Shown one piece after another: positions 22,000-34,469 of a stretch of 64,000 nucleotides of DNA (position 1 is its first letter; each line of letters opens with the position of its first letter). Source of the stretch: Siphonodentalium dalli (Eukaryota > Mollusca > Scaphopoda > Gadilida > Siphonodentaliidae). Position numbers and translations under genes: made by a program. The notes under the pieces are model-generated. The model was not told the origin of the DNA. It did not search any database and saw only the letters and a program-made list of their open reading frames with translations. Location: assembly GCA_032622095.1 (NCBI GenBank), contig CP136069.1:19109326-19173325 (forward strand), written 5' to 3'.

Positions 22000-22288
22000 G
22001 CACGTCTCTGGTCTATTGTGAGTTTTCACACAGCAGTGGTTTGGTCGCTTTGAGAGATTGTCGGATTGTTCGCGGTTTCAAATCCCACTCCAAGTAGTGA
22101 CCCTTGAGCAAGGTCGCACGCACGTTCGGTCAGCTTGTCATACTGTTGAGTATCGGAGCATGTTCTGATCAAACTGGAGCATGGTTGGTTTATACACATG
22201 ACTGGGGTAATATTGTAATGTTTAAAAGCGTGTTAGAGCAAGTAATTGGATAATCGCTATATAAAACTGTCATTATTATTATTGTCAT
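22000..22288 (+). mobile_element. tRNA-derived SINE
   Basis: A B-box-like GGTTTCAAATCCC lies at ~22075-22087. The 3' end has GATAATCGCTATATAAAACT and an (ATT)n tail, as is common for metazoan SINEs. The A-box is degenerate. Confidence 0.55.
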
Positions 22289-22314
22289 TCATTTAAATTT
22301 ATGAACCCATTGTT

Positions 22315-24825
22315 AGTTCAACTTACTTTGTAAGTTTGAGCTATTGCCATGGTTTGGCGTCCGTCGTCCGTGTGTGCGTGTATGCGTGTGTCCGTCAACA
22401 ATTTCCTTTGGCGCGGGCTACAGGTCGTACCTTTGGTCTGATCTTTATGAAATTTGTCATGAATGTTGACATTGACATGTAGATGGGAACGAGTCATTTT
22501 GGGGTCATTCGGCCAAAAAACATGTCCGCTGGCGGCCATTTTTTATTTCAAAATTCAATCCATTGGCGCGGGCTACAGGTCATACTGTTCGTCTGATCAT
22601 CATGAAATTTGTCATGGATGTTAATATTGACATGTAGATGGGAACAAGTCATTTTGGGGTCATTTGGCCAAAAAACATGGCCACCAGCAGCCATCTTGGA
22701 TTTTACTCTTTGCATGACTAAATCCTTTGGCGCGGGCTACAGGTCGTAGCTTTGATCGGAACTTCTTGAAATTTTTCATGGATGTTAAAAATGACATGTA
22801 GATGGGAATGAGTCATTTTGGGGTCGTTCGGCCGAAAAACATGGCCGCCAGCAGCCATCTTGGATTTTACTCTTTACATGACTAAATCCTTTGGCGCGGG
22901 CTACAGGTCGTACCTTTGGTCTAATCTTTATAGAGATATGTCATGATTGTTGACATTGACATGTAGATGAGAACGAGTCATTTTGGGGTCATTCAGCCAA
23001 AAAAATGGCCACTGGCGATCATTTTGGATTTCAAAATTCAATCCATTGGCGCGGGCTACAGGTTGTACTGTTCGTCTGATCATCATGAAATTTGTCATGG
23101 ATGTTAATATTGACATGTAGATGGGAACGAGTCATTTTGGGCTCGTTCGGCCAAAAATCATGGCCGCCAGCAGCCATCTTGGATTTTACTCTTTGCATGA
23201 CTAAATCCTTTGGCGCGGGCTACAGGTCGTAGCTTTGATCGGAACTTCATGAAATTTGTCATGGATATTAAAAATGACATGTAGATGGGAACGAGTCATT
23301 TTGGGGTCGTTTGGCCGAAAAACATGGCCGCCAGCAGCCATCTTGGATTTTACTCTTTGCATGACTAAATCCTTTGGCGCGGGCTACAGGTCGTAGCTTT
23401 GATCGGAACTTCATGAAATTTGTCATGGATATTAAAAATGACATGTAGATGGGAATGAGTCATTTTGGGGTCGTTCGGCCGAAAAACATGGCCGCCAGCA
23501 GCCATCTTGGATTTTACTCTTTACATGACTAAATCCTTTGGCGCGGGCTACAGGTCGTACCTTTGGTCTAATCTTTATAGAGATATGTCATGATTGTTGA
23601 CATTGACATGTAGATGAGAACGAGTCATTTTGGGGTCATTCAGCCAAAAAAATGGCCACTGGCGATCATTTTGGATTTCAAAATTCAATCCATTGGCGCG
23701 GGCTACAGGTTGTACTGTTCGTCTGATCATCATGAAATTTGTCATGGATGTTAATATTGACATGTAGATGGGAACGAGTCATTTTGGGCTCGTTCGGCCC
23801 AAAAATCATGGCCGCCAGCAGCCATCTTGGATTTTACTCTTTGCATGACTAAATCCTTTGGCGCGGGCTACAGGTCGTAGCTTTGATCGGAACTTCATGA
23901 AATTTGTCATGGATATTAAAAATGACATGTAGATGGGAACGAGTCATTTTGGGGTCGTTTGGCCGAAAAACATGGCCGCCAGCAGCCATCTTGGATTTTA
24001 CTCTTTGCATGACTAAATCCTTTGGCACGGGCTACAGGTCGTAGCTTTGATCGGAACTTCATGAAATTTGTCATGGATATTAAAAATGACATGTAGATGG
24101 GAACGAGTCATTTTGGGGTCGTTTGGCCGAAAAACATGGCCGCCAGAAGCCATCTTGGATTTTACTCTTTGCATGACTAAATCCTTTGGCGCAGGCTACA
24201 GGTCGTACCTTTGGTCTAATCTTTATGAATTTTGTCATGAATATTGACATTGACATGTATATGGGAACGAGTCATTTGGCCAAAAAACATGGCCGCTGGC
24301 AGCCATCTTGGATTTAAAAATTCAATCCATTGGCGCGGGCTACAGGTCGTACTGTTCGTCTGATCATGAAATGTGTTATGGATGTTAACAATGACATGTA
24401 GATGGGAACGAGTCCTTTTGGGGTCGTTCGGCCAAAAAATATGGCAACTAGCAGCCATCTTGGATTTGACTCTTTGCATGACTAAATCCTTTGGCACAGG
24501 CTACAGGTCTTACCTTTGGTCAGATCATTATGAGATTTGTAAAGACTGTTGACATTGACATGTACATAGATGGGAATGAGTCATTTTGAGGTAATTCGGA
24601 ATTTTTTTTTTAATTTACTCTTTGCATCACTAAATCCTTTGGCACACCATAATCACCTCATCCCTGATCCGATGATTATAAAACTTGTCATGAATGTTGA
24701 TATGGACATGTACATCTTGTCTTAATTAGACATTTCAATTAGCACCTTTCCTATTCCTCCATTTACTGTCGACCATTAAATTATTCCCCTACCTAAGTTG
24801 AGCTACAGTGTCATTGACACTTTCA
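22315..24825 (+). mobile_element. Helentron-like element, family 2, copy A, with higher-order tandem repeats
   Basis: The left end reads TTAGTTCAACTTAC, and the inverse AAGTTGAGCT lies at the right just before a terminal hairpin AGTGTCATTGACACT. The interior has about 14 tandem units of ~155-166 bp, each containing GGCTACAGGTCGTA and ATTGACATGTAGATGGGAA or a variant. A 647-bp higher-order unit is repeated almost exactly (22928-23116 equals 23575-23763). Subterminal inverted repeat, 3' stem-loop and internal minisatellite match non-autonomous Helentrons. It lies in the last flotillin intron. Confidence 0.6.
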
Positions 24826-24918
24826 TTGGGTGATGCTGGTGAAGTTAACATTTCTGGACCAATCAGAATTTTGGTGTTAGCGAAAAATATTCAACTTTAT
24901 TTGCTTTTTTCATTGCAG

Positions 24919-24945
24919 ACGATGAAGGTTTCCAAACGCGGTTGA
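24919..24945 (+). CDS. FLOT1: Flotillin-1 terminal exon (proximal)
   Basis: After the strong acceptor CTTTTTTCATTGCAG the frame reads TMKVSKRG and stops at TGA (24943-24945). With the seven upstream exons this gives 356 codons; adding ~70 missing N-terminal residues gives about 426, against 427 in human FLOT1. The very short variable tail fits the family, whose C-terminus is poorly conserved. The 3' UTR follows; an AATAAA lies at 25489-25494 but a foldback MITE (25169-25381) lies in between, so the true polyadenylation site is not settled. Confidence 0.8.
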   Translation, partial: TMKVSKRG

Positions 24946-25168
24946 AAACCGGGACAGACGAAAACTTTTCTACCAAATGCTCTCTCTGACTGTATAAATA
25001 CAATCCATGGAATAATGTATATTTATTTTAATGTAACAAGATGTTTTACAATACTTTTATAAATTAATGCATAATTCATGATGGTGGCGGAACAGATGTA
25101 CATGGACGGACTAACACAAGAAATGACCTCATGACAAAATCAAATTAAAAATATTTCAATTGGAAATA

Positions 25169-25381
25169 CAGCAATGCCCTAAATAATCGACTTCTTAACC
25201 ACAGCACAAATATGGGTAATTTTTCAGGATTTAGTCGGAAATATGGCTTGTTGCCATTAATCGGAAGGCTCTCGGTGAGAGCTTTCTGATGAATGGCAAC
25301 AAGCCATATTTCCGACTAAATCCTGAAAACTTACCCATATTTCTGCTGTGGTTAAGGAGTCGATTATTTAGGGCATTACTA
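25169..25381. mobile_element. TA-flanked foldback MITE, copy 6
   Basis: TA|CAGCAATGCCCTAAATAATC on the left and GGGCATTACTATA on the right. Complete inverted repeat with a short centre. It lies about 220 bp after the flotillin stop, so it may be in the 3' UTR. Confidence 0.8.
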
Positions 25382-25382
25382 T

Positions 25383-26096
25383 AAGATTCTATGCCAGTGA
25401 TTTCTTCATGTTCCCCAAGAAATATTATTGATAACAGTATAAATATTTCTGCTGTGTTGAATTTGAAGCAATGGATGTATTTGGTCAAAATAAAACATTG
25501 CTATGTCAAGTCCAATCCTACCTCATGGGCACTGTGTGACCTGGAATTATCGGCACAGGTTGAAAGTTATATAGCGCAGTAATAAAACGATCTATTATCC
25601 ATCCCTTTACTAACACTATTACTGATTGGGCAAAAGCCGTCACATGATAATCTGGGAAATACTTGACTCTGAAAGTGTCAAGAATATCACAGTTTGTTGA
25701 CATCACAGGAGTCCCAAACGTCATATTGGACTCAGTCCAATATGACTTTTATAAAAGTTATCAGGACTCTGGATGACATCATTTTGATAAACATACAGAT
25801 GGATAATAAGAATGTCATTATACATTGTTGTGTAGTGTATGTGTTTTCTTGTACTTGTCTTATTATTCCCCCTCTTTGAATCCTAATACGTTAGTCCCAT
25901 GGTATCTGTTTTGTCACCTGTCTGGCATTATATATTCAACAAATCTAGTATTTGTTTACTTATTGTTTTATCATTACCTCGTTTTTATCCATTGGGTGTT
26001 GGCGTCTTCTGCTGGTACCAGCTCATCATGCTCTAAAATGAACAGAGATGATGTGGCCAACTGCTGATGCGGATCTCATTTGTTTTAAAATGGTCT
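25383..26096. other. Downstream of flotillin, nothing recognised
   Basis: Contains one AATAAA (25489-25494). No repeat or exon-like segment recognised. Confidence 0.3.
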
Positions 26097-26100
26097 TTAA

Positions 26101-26290
26101 CTCTTTCATGATGGGAGCTGTGCTGGTGCAGCATTTAAGATCATGTGCCAGTGTATTCTCTTATATTTGCGAGTATCCCATAGGGAGCGTCCCATATATA
26201 AGAGAATGCACTGGCTTACACGATCAAGGTAAATATTGCACAGGGTTTTCGTCGCAAAATTTCAGGAAGCTCTCTTATTCTTTCAGATAT
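26101..26290. mobile_element. Second piggyBac-like family, copy 2 (right end degraded)
   Basis: TTAA (26097-26100) then CTCTTTCATGATGGGAGC, the GTGTATTCTCTTATATTTGC hairpin, and CACAGGGTTTTCGTCGCAAA. The right terminus is too divergent to place exactly. Confidence 0.6.
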
Positions 26291-28501
26291 TTAAGTAATT
26301 TTTCCTTTGAGCAAACCTAGTTCAAGAAGTTGGAAAGAGTACCTTCTACATTTAAATTCATCAGTGTCATCTCTGTCATTCTTATTTTATTACGCGACTA
26401 TTACTATATTTTTAGAATAATAAATCAACCTCGTCTTGTGTTGAGTAGATGACTATATTGCATGGAAACCAAATAGAAATGATTATTTGTCATAAAAAAA
26501 ATAACTGTCTGCTGTTGTGTAATAAATACAGAACTGCACATGTGTGTGTGAAAGAGTTGAACTTTTTTATCGCACTCTTGTGTTAGGCCGCAAGTTACAA
26601 TTTGAACCTGGCGGCCCTCGTAACATTGCACCACAACAAACTTGTGTGAGAACATTCACCATATTCACACGCTGTCCGATAATGTTCACTATATTCACAT
26701 GCCTATGTGGTTTTATCTAATTACCTCATACCTTTAGATGCTACAATGATAGGCATTACAGATTTTTACTCTGTTTGCTTTCATTTAATATATTGATCCA
26801 TTCAGCAGTTGCCTAACTTCTCTTGGAAAAAGTCCCCATTTTCTTTTATCATGTATCCCTGTAATGTTTCATGTCTTGTCAAAATCTTACCAAAGTTAAA
26901 CTCATAAGTTATTATGCTTCATATAGTCAGATAATGTAAAATACAGTAATTATTTGTCACTGACTGGAATGAAGTCAGTCACTCTCCTGAATATGTAAAT
27001 TAATGCAGTCACTCTCATGAATATGTAAATTAATGCATTTCTGTAATAGAAAAATTGCAACCAAACTAAAAAAGGAACTCAAATTATTGCAATTTCTGGA
27101 AAGTATTAATTTTTAGTATATGCTCATTTGAATTTACAAGATTGGTGTTCACAATCAACAGTGACACAATGTTGTAAGCTGAAAATGAGCCCCCCTGGAT
27201 CTCTATATTGTTACATCTATGTATCAATTGAAGAAAGTCAAAGATCCTAAAATTTGATGCTTTGGCTGATTTTGCACTCTCGCTGGCACGTCTGTTGACA
27301 ATATTCTACATGTTTATAAAGAGAGTGACTTATTTCATATAGCTGCATGTATATGTTTCCTCTTGTTGAAGAACAGTATTAAATAGAAGAGGACCACTTT
27401 ATTGTATTGGATCGTATCAATGTATTAATACATCATTTTACCAGGCCAAATTAATAAAAGAAATCTGTGTTCGTTGGCATCTACCAACTTTTCAATGCAA
27501 GAAACCGTAAGACAGGTTTGATGTTTATTACTTGTAAATTACCTAAAAGTTTTTCCACTTTTTGACCCCTTAATCTTTAGTAGTTTCTGTACAAATGAAA
27601 TCATCTTATTGTGATTCCCTTTTTCTGCCCTCGAAATTAGGAAAAATGTCCCATGGCAAATTTAATGCCGTGGCATGTTAGCTTGCACATGTTGCCACAG
27701 CATTTCCCATAGCATTTCTTATTGCCGTGGTGAATTTCAAGAACTGCCTTAATTAGATAAGATCAGAAAAGTAAAAAAAAACCTCATTCCCGCACCAAAC
27801 ATTTACTGCATGATAAGTTGCCTTTGAACACAGATTTATACTTTTAATGGTCTACTTCTAATAAACCATCTTAAAAAACTAAATTTCTCTTCTCTTTTTC
27901 TCTCATACATAGCTGGTCAATGTGAACTAATAGATAAGATATTAGTGATGGCAAGAAATCTGGAGTGTGTGTTAATACATACCCATAAACAGACCATAAA
28001 GTAAAAATAAAAAGATGCAAGTTTCTGGTGTCCTAGAAAATTGGGCAGGTAGAGAGACTTTTTAAAATATCTATGTTTGCGGTCACCCAACCCATGTTTT
28101 TGTATGTGTATTGGTTGGTAGGAATTTTTTTTGAAGACCATATATGCACAGATGGTGACAGATGAGACTATATTGGTTTGAATGTTGATGTGGACTTTTA
28201 CCAGCGTGTCACCTGAGGGTGTGTGAAATTTGTTTTAGTTTTCATGTCACTATGTTAAAAAAAAACAATTTCTAAAGAGGGCCAAAAAATTGTTTGAGTA
28301 TGTGCCTTTTGGGGCCAGTAGGTCGGTCGACCAAGCCTTCTCAGTTGACAACAGCTTGGGATATATTGGTTGGGATGATGCTGTTTTGTTCCGATTGCCA
28401 TCCCGTTACTCTTCTATAATGGACTTTGCGCCCAGAATTGAGGAGTTATCTTGCATGCATGTCTTCGGATTAGGTCAAATGGAAGCTTTGTTTATATGAA
28501 C
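26291..28501. other. Intergenic, nothing recognised
   Basis: AT-rich sequence without exon-like frames. A short duplication CAGTCACTCTC-ATGAATATGTAAATTAATGCA occurs twice near 26978-27038. No known family identified. Confidence 0.3.
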
Positions 28502-28509
28502 ATAATGGG

Positions 28510-29373
28510 TAGGGTCCTGCAAATTGGAGATTTTGATCGAATCGAATATCGAATCGAATTCTGGAAATCGAATCGAATATCGAATCGAATCATATCTGTG
28601 TGTTGCATTCTCAATTGGGCATGTTTTGTCAACGATTAGACGATTTGTGAAACGTTCTATCAACTACATGCACGAAGTTCCATCATAACTTATGTGGCGA
28701 TTATGTAGTGCTGGATGCTTCTTGGACAGATGATTCCATAGATGGGTCATTGTCCCAGATGCCTGCGATTTATACACCAGGTTGCATTCATCTCGCGTGT
28801 AATTCCCTGCACTACCTGCAGCTTTATCATGTTTAAAATAAACATGAATAACGACGACATTTTGTCAAGTGTCGAAGAACGCTCCGAAATTGAAATTAAA
28901 CTTCAAAAGAAAACATCACCAAAATGCACTTTTCGATGCCGGGAACACGTGTTGTTTAAATTCTCAGCTATAATGCAGAATCTGAGACGGATTGATGGCG
29001 GATAACGCTAGCGGTTGCTCAGTCTCATAGCTATTATTATTCACGCGCGTTTTCGGTCCATCGGTGATCTCCGAGCTTTTGGCTGCCATGTTCAAAGCTA
29101 GAATTCAGGCGTATTTAGTAGTCCGATAGTAGCTAATTGCTGGATATACTTATATTTAATATATATAATCGCGATGTACAATAAGAATTATAAGGTGCAT
29201 ATATACATCATTTTCTGTAATTAAATGGCACAAAAACAGCTAAGATCGACGTGTGTACTTGTTCGTAATCAGCCTACTTTTCCATCAGTGTATATTCCAA
29301 ATTTCGAGTTGGCAAATTCGAATCGAATTTGACTTTCGAATCGAATCGAATATCGAATATTCGCAGGACCCTA
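28510..29373. mobile_element. hAT-like MITE with TAGGGTCCTGC ends
   Basis: Inverted ends TAGGGTCCTGC / GCAGGACCCTA and subterminal GAATCGAATATCGAATCGAA repeats at both ends. The flanks ATAATGGG and ATAAGAGG agree at 6 of 8 positions, compatible with an old 8-bp duplication. No transposase frame. Confidence 0.7.
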
Positions 29374-29529
29374 ATAAGAGGGCAGCCTCTCAAATATAAG
29401 AGGTCAGCTATATGTCAAAGCATATGTACATGTATTACGTCTTTTGTATGAAAGAAGAGCAATGGGGTGGGGCTCAGTCTGAAACAGCATTAACCCAAAC
29501 AATATCGAAAGCTGTTGTGGTTCATCAAA

Positions 29530-29645
29530 AAGCTCTCACTGAGAGCTTTCTGATGAATGGCAGCAAGCCATATTTCCGACTAAATCCTGACAAATTACCC
29601 ATAATTCTGCTGTGGTTTAGGGGTCAATTATTTAGGACATTACTG
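29530..29645. mobile_element. TA-flanked foldback MITE, copy 7, one arm
   Basis: Right arm only, from GCTCTCACTGAGAGCTTTCT to GACATTACTG|TA. The left arm is missing. Confidence 0.7.
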
Positions 29646-29816
29646 TACGTCAGGTGACTGCAAACAAACCATATTTTTATTATGGCCCAGTTCATTAAAA
29701 TTTTCATTTTATTTTGCGAACAGGCATTTTATTTTTTAGTACTTGGTTTATGGATTTCCCTACCTACCCTAAAAAAGCTGTCTGTCAATAAAAATAAAAT
29801 TTTGTTTTCAGTTTTT

Positions 29817-31125
29817 ATGTGTACCCATACCATAGTATGGTACACATAGTGTCAACGTCCGGATTGACCACTCGTCGTTCGTCCGTCCGTCCGTCTGTCT
29901 GTCCGTCCGTAGACACTTTACGTGTAATGCGATAACTCAAACATTTTTTACCTGATCAAAACCAAAATTTGTATATGGGGTTTTCAGCCCAAAATACAAA
30001 TCGAGTTCGAATATGGGTTTGATCCGACTTTTTTTTACAGAGTTGTGGCCCTTTTTTTTACTTAGAATTCACACATTCTGCCATAACTCAAACATTTTTT
30101 ATCTGATCGGAACCAAATTTGGTATGTGAGTTTCTCGGCCCAAAATACAGATCGAGTTCGAATATTTTTTACGGAGTTATGGCCCTTTTTCGAATTAGAA
30201 TTCATTAATTCTGCCATAACTCTAACATTTTTTATCTGATTGGAACCAAATTTGGTGTATGAGTTTCTCAGACCAACATACAGATTGAGTTCGAATATGG
30301 GTTTGATCGGATTTTTAATGGAGTTATGGTCCTTTGACATATAATTCACACATACATGTACTTCGATAAATCAACCATTTTTCATCTGATAGGAACCAAA
30401 TTTGGTATGTGAGTTTCTCAACTCAAAATACAGAACGAGTTTGAATATGGGTTAGATCCAATTTGTTATACCAGAGATATGGCCCTTTTTAAACTAAGAA
30501 TTATCCAGATTATAACCCAAGTAACTTACAATTAATGAATACCTGCTTCTCTGTGAGCAAGATAAAAGACAATATAGTTTATTGCTTTGAGAGTTATTTA
30601 TAGCCCTCATATGTTAGCTCTGTATAAGACACAGATAAGTGAATTATTGGATAAATTGATTTAGCTATCTTTTTAACCACAACTTAGCCATGTGAATTTA
30701 TTTAACTAGACCCATGGAGCTCTCTAAGTCCTTGGATGATGGGACTACATTGGATCAAACAGGGCAGAGATAGGTGATTTAACCCCTTTTACCCATTCCA
30801 TGTCTTTTAACCTTTTCCATTAAATAAATAATTATATTATTTTGATATCTCACATGGCAATTTGCAACAACATGAATAGAACTGCTTACACTATGGTAGT
30901 GGTGGCAGGCTCTGGAGTTTAGATGTTATATTAACCCTTCTATATTGACTCATACATTCCAATAATTTGTGTTATTACTGGTTATTATGTACATTTGTCA
31001 TATACTACTTTAGATCATAACAGTATACTCTATAATTCAACATTAAACGATTATGATTCTGATCATAACAATTTATTATCGCCAAGGGATGGGTTAAACA
31101 TCTGCCGATCGTGATCGGCCTCTCG
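29817..31125 (+). mobile_element. Helentron-like element, family 1, copy 1
   Basis: The left end ATGTGTACCCATACCATAG has an inverse (ATGGGTTAAACATC) near the right end, directly followed by a stem-loop GCCGATCGTGATCGGC and CTCTCG. It contains a (GTCC/GTCT)n tract and tandem ~150-bp units with ACTCAAACATTTTTTA and GAGTTATGGCCCTTTTT. It sits between T runs with no target duplication, as Helentrons do. Very similar to the copy at 40508. Confidence 0.65.
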
Positions 31126-32398
31126 TTTATTTCCGCCAATGGGAATATTAATCCAGACATGAAAAAAATTAGAAAAAAGTTTAAGTTTACATAAATTGTA
31201 CAACAACATCGATTGAACAGCAAAGCCTCCTGGTGATGTTTATGCTATTGAATGTCAATGCCAACATGGTGGACGCTGACATTGGCAATATTTTTTCATC
31301 TATCCGTATCATGCTTTAAAGAAACATCCAAGTCAAAAAATATATTTGCCCGTGCTTCTTTTAGACGAGGAGATTATTATACAGCAAATATTTTATTTTA
31401 TCCCGACCTAATTTTTTGACAATTTAATTTAAAAAAATATATATATAAAAAGATTTTATTTTAATTTATTTTTCCTCCCACCTTCCTATCTTTGAGCCAA
31501 AGTAATCCGTAAACCAAGTAATAAAAATTAAAATGCCTTACGATAATAAAACGTTATTATAAACCTCCATGAACTCAAAAATAAAGAAAATTAAAGAACT
31601 AATCCACTTCAATGATTATGAATTTAAATATCTTACTCGTATTAAAATTCACGCAGTACTGTTTTTCGTGCACGAATTTAAAACTGAGCGAAATTAGTAC
31701 GACTCCTGATTTAGACCAAACCACAGGGAAACCAGAAGGCTATATATCGATGAGTTACATCAAGGTTGGACCGAATATTAAGCGTGTAGGACTATAATTT
31801 ACATGTGGGCAACCACGTGTAAACCTTAGTGATATGTAGATGTATGACATAATTATACAGCAACAAATCATGGTAACAGAATTGATGTTGAAATACTTGT
31901 GAAAAATACATATATTGCAGACTGATGATGCACGAAAGAACATCGCCCTATTCACAAGCTGGTGTGACACCGTGACTAAACAGTCTGAGTTAGTTAATAT
32001 GTCAACAGCCAAATTTGTATTTTTCTTATGAAAGTTTTCTATACGTGGTTGCAGTTTTACTCTTTGAGTTCATATAAATTATGTTTATAACTATTTCAAA
32101 ATCAGAATAATTTTGTGGAGCGTATAAACACCAGTCTTCACAACACATTGAAGATGCAGTTATGTTATGTTATGTTATATTTATGCATGATGTAAATTCT
32201 TCATGATGGGTTTAATATGCACACATATCTTCATGACGATTAAGATCTGAAACTCTCATCAAATCCATTAGGTGCGCGAATCAAAGTGCACGAATTCAAA
32301 ACTGAATGAAAAATAGTACTGTGAATTTAAATATGAGTAAGGTAAGACAAAACAGGAGAGTGTATGTGGAATTGTACATGTTACATGATAGGCATTAA
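31126..32398. other. Intergenic, nothing recognised
   Basis: AT-rich, no repeat family or exon recognised. TTAA at 32395-32398 begins the next MITE. Confidence 0.3.
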
Positions 32399-33028
32399 CC
32401 TTTCTATGACCGGAGTCTGAGTTTAGTGTGCCTGTCATTTGCATAATGAGGTCCTACTAAGGTGAATTTAGTGAATTCTGCATGGCCTCATATGCTATGG
32501 GAGACAGACTCCGATTGAAGTTCCCAAATGGTGAATATTGTGATGTACACCCATTGGGAACCTTAATTATGCAATGTGTGGTCTGCCAATTTGGGGATAT
32601 AGAGAAACTAAACTAAAAAAGAAATAGAATCTATGTGAAGTACTATTGAAATTTGATAATTAACTTTCCAGAGATGAGTTCCAAGCAGAATGAGTTGCCC
32701 AGAGGGTGAATTTTGTGATGCTAGCCCATCACGATAGCATCACTAAATTCACCTCATTCTGTAAATAGCAGGCACACTAAACTCAGACTTGTTCATGACG
32801 GGAGCAGCACTGGTGCAGCATTAAAGACCCTGTGCCAGTGCATTCTCTTATATATATGAGTCTGCCATAGGTAGCCTCGCATATATAAGAGAATGCACTG
32901 ATTTACAAGGTCGAGGTAAATATTGTTAGGCCAATGTTTTCTCTTATATGTGGGAGACTCGCATATATAAGAGAATACATTGGCACAGGGTTTTCGTAAA
33001 ATTTCTGGAAGCTCCAGGCATGGAAGGG
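32399..33028. mobile_element. Second piggyBac-like family, copy 3, split by a hAT-like MITE
   Basis: TTAA (32395-32398), left end CCTTTCTATGAC, right end GCATGGAAGGG, TTAA (33029-33032). Two TTCTCTTATATATGAG-type hairpins lie in the right part. A hAT-like MITE (32411-32791) is inserted near the left end. Confidence 0.72.
32411..32791. mobile_element. hAT-like hairpin MITE, copy h, nested
   Basis: Ends GTCTGAGTTTAGTGTGCCTG and GGCACACTAAACTCAGACTT. The flanks TCTATGAC and TTCATGAC resemble an 8-bp duplication of the host MITE sequence (6 of 8 identical). Confidence 0.75.
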
Positions 33029-33075
33029 TTAAGATAATTAGCAATGGAAAGGCCAGTTTTGGGCCTGGAGTTTAA

Positions 33076-33458
33076 CCCTTTACCCAACAGAAGGGCCCTG
33101 TGCCAATGCATTCTCTTATATATGCGAGTCGACCATAGGTCGCCTCGCATATATAAGAGAATGCATTGGCTTAACACATTAAAAAATATATAATTGTTAA
33201 AGAATGTAAGAAAAAATGGTAAAAAGTGTTAAAAAAAGTTTTTTTTTTAGGCCAATGCATTCTCTTATATATGCGAGGCGACCTATGGTCGACTCGCATA
33301 TATAAGAGAATGCATTGGCACAGGGCATAACTGTAACTATCACAATGTGGTCAAGGAGCCGGTTCCAATGATATCCATATGTGTATGGTTCTATTGAGAC
33401 AGACCGAAGATATTTTAGGCTGTTGAAGCTTTATTTGGCCGGTTTGTTGGGTAAAGGG
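33076..33458. mobile_element. piggyBac-like MITE with two hairpins, copy 3
   Basis: TTAA at 33072-33075 and 33459-33462, ends CCCTTTACCCAAC / GTTGGGTAAAGGG. 383 bp, near-identical to the copy at 5762. Confidence 0.9.
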
Positions 33459-34469
33459 TTAATCTTTGGGCAGGCAGGTTACCAGAAGCACACATCCTTT
33501 TAAATCTGGCCTGTGTAACAATTCTAGGAGGTGCGGTTATGACTTTTGGATTTGCTAATGTGCCATCGCCTTGTCTGATATATATGTTTTGTTCACATTA
33601 TATTTGTAGGTTGTCTTCATTGCACCAAGAGTCAGTTTTTTAGCTATATAGTGATAATACACGCTGTCGGTTTCACTATATGGCCACAAGAATAAGTTGA
33701 GTTAGGTAATGGGGTAAATACAAGACTCTAATTATAACCCCACTTTCGAAGAAAATGGGGGGGTATACTGGATTGACTGCGTCTGTCAGTCACACTTTCT
33801 CCCTCCGTGTGTCCGTCCGTCCGACCTCATAACTCAAACAACTATGAACCGATTTCAATTATTTTTTGTATGAAATCTCCTTAGGACCGCCTCTCCGCAT
33901 GATGCTAATTGCGGTGCGATCCGACTTTCTTTTTTTAAGTTACGCCTTACTTTTCGACTTTTTTTACTTAGAAAATTCTGTCCGACTTAATAACTTTAAC
34001 AAATATGAACCGATTTCAATAATTTTTGGTATACACCCTCTCTACATGATGCGGCTCAGGGTTGGCTCGGACTGTTTTTCCTAACATTACACTTCATTTT
34101 CGACTTATTTTGACTTAGAAAATTTTGGGATTTTTTTTTTGTGGATTTGGGATTTGATTTGTGTGGATGCTATCAAGTTAGGATATTCTATTGCTATAAT
34201 ATTTCAGATGAGTTCGAAAATCAGCTTTGTCAAAAAATTTTCCCTGGAGTTTTGTGCCTTCTTAGCAGAAGTTTGGTTTGACTGACGAAACTCTCGACAA
34301 AAGCCATCTTAGATGTTAAGGTTGCGTTTCATTTTCTACCCGTTTTTGGGTTTCTGCAATCATTCGAACAAATATGAACCAATTTGAATATTTTTTTCTG
34401 TACAAGCTTCTTGCAACACCATATCGATATTATTAATCCAAATGTTATTTAAAGTTAAAAAAAAAATTT

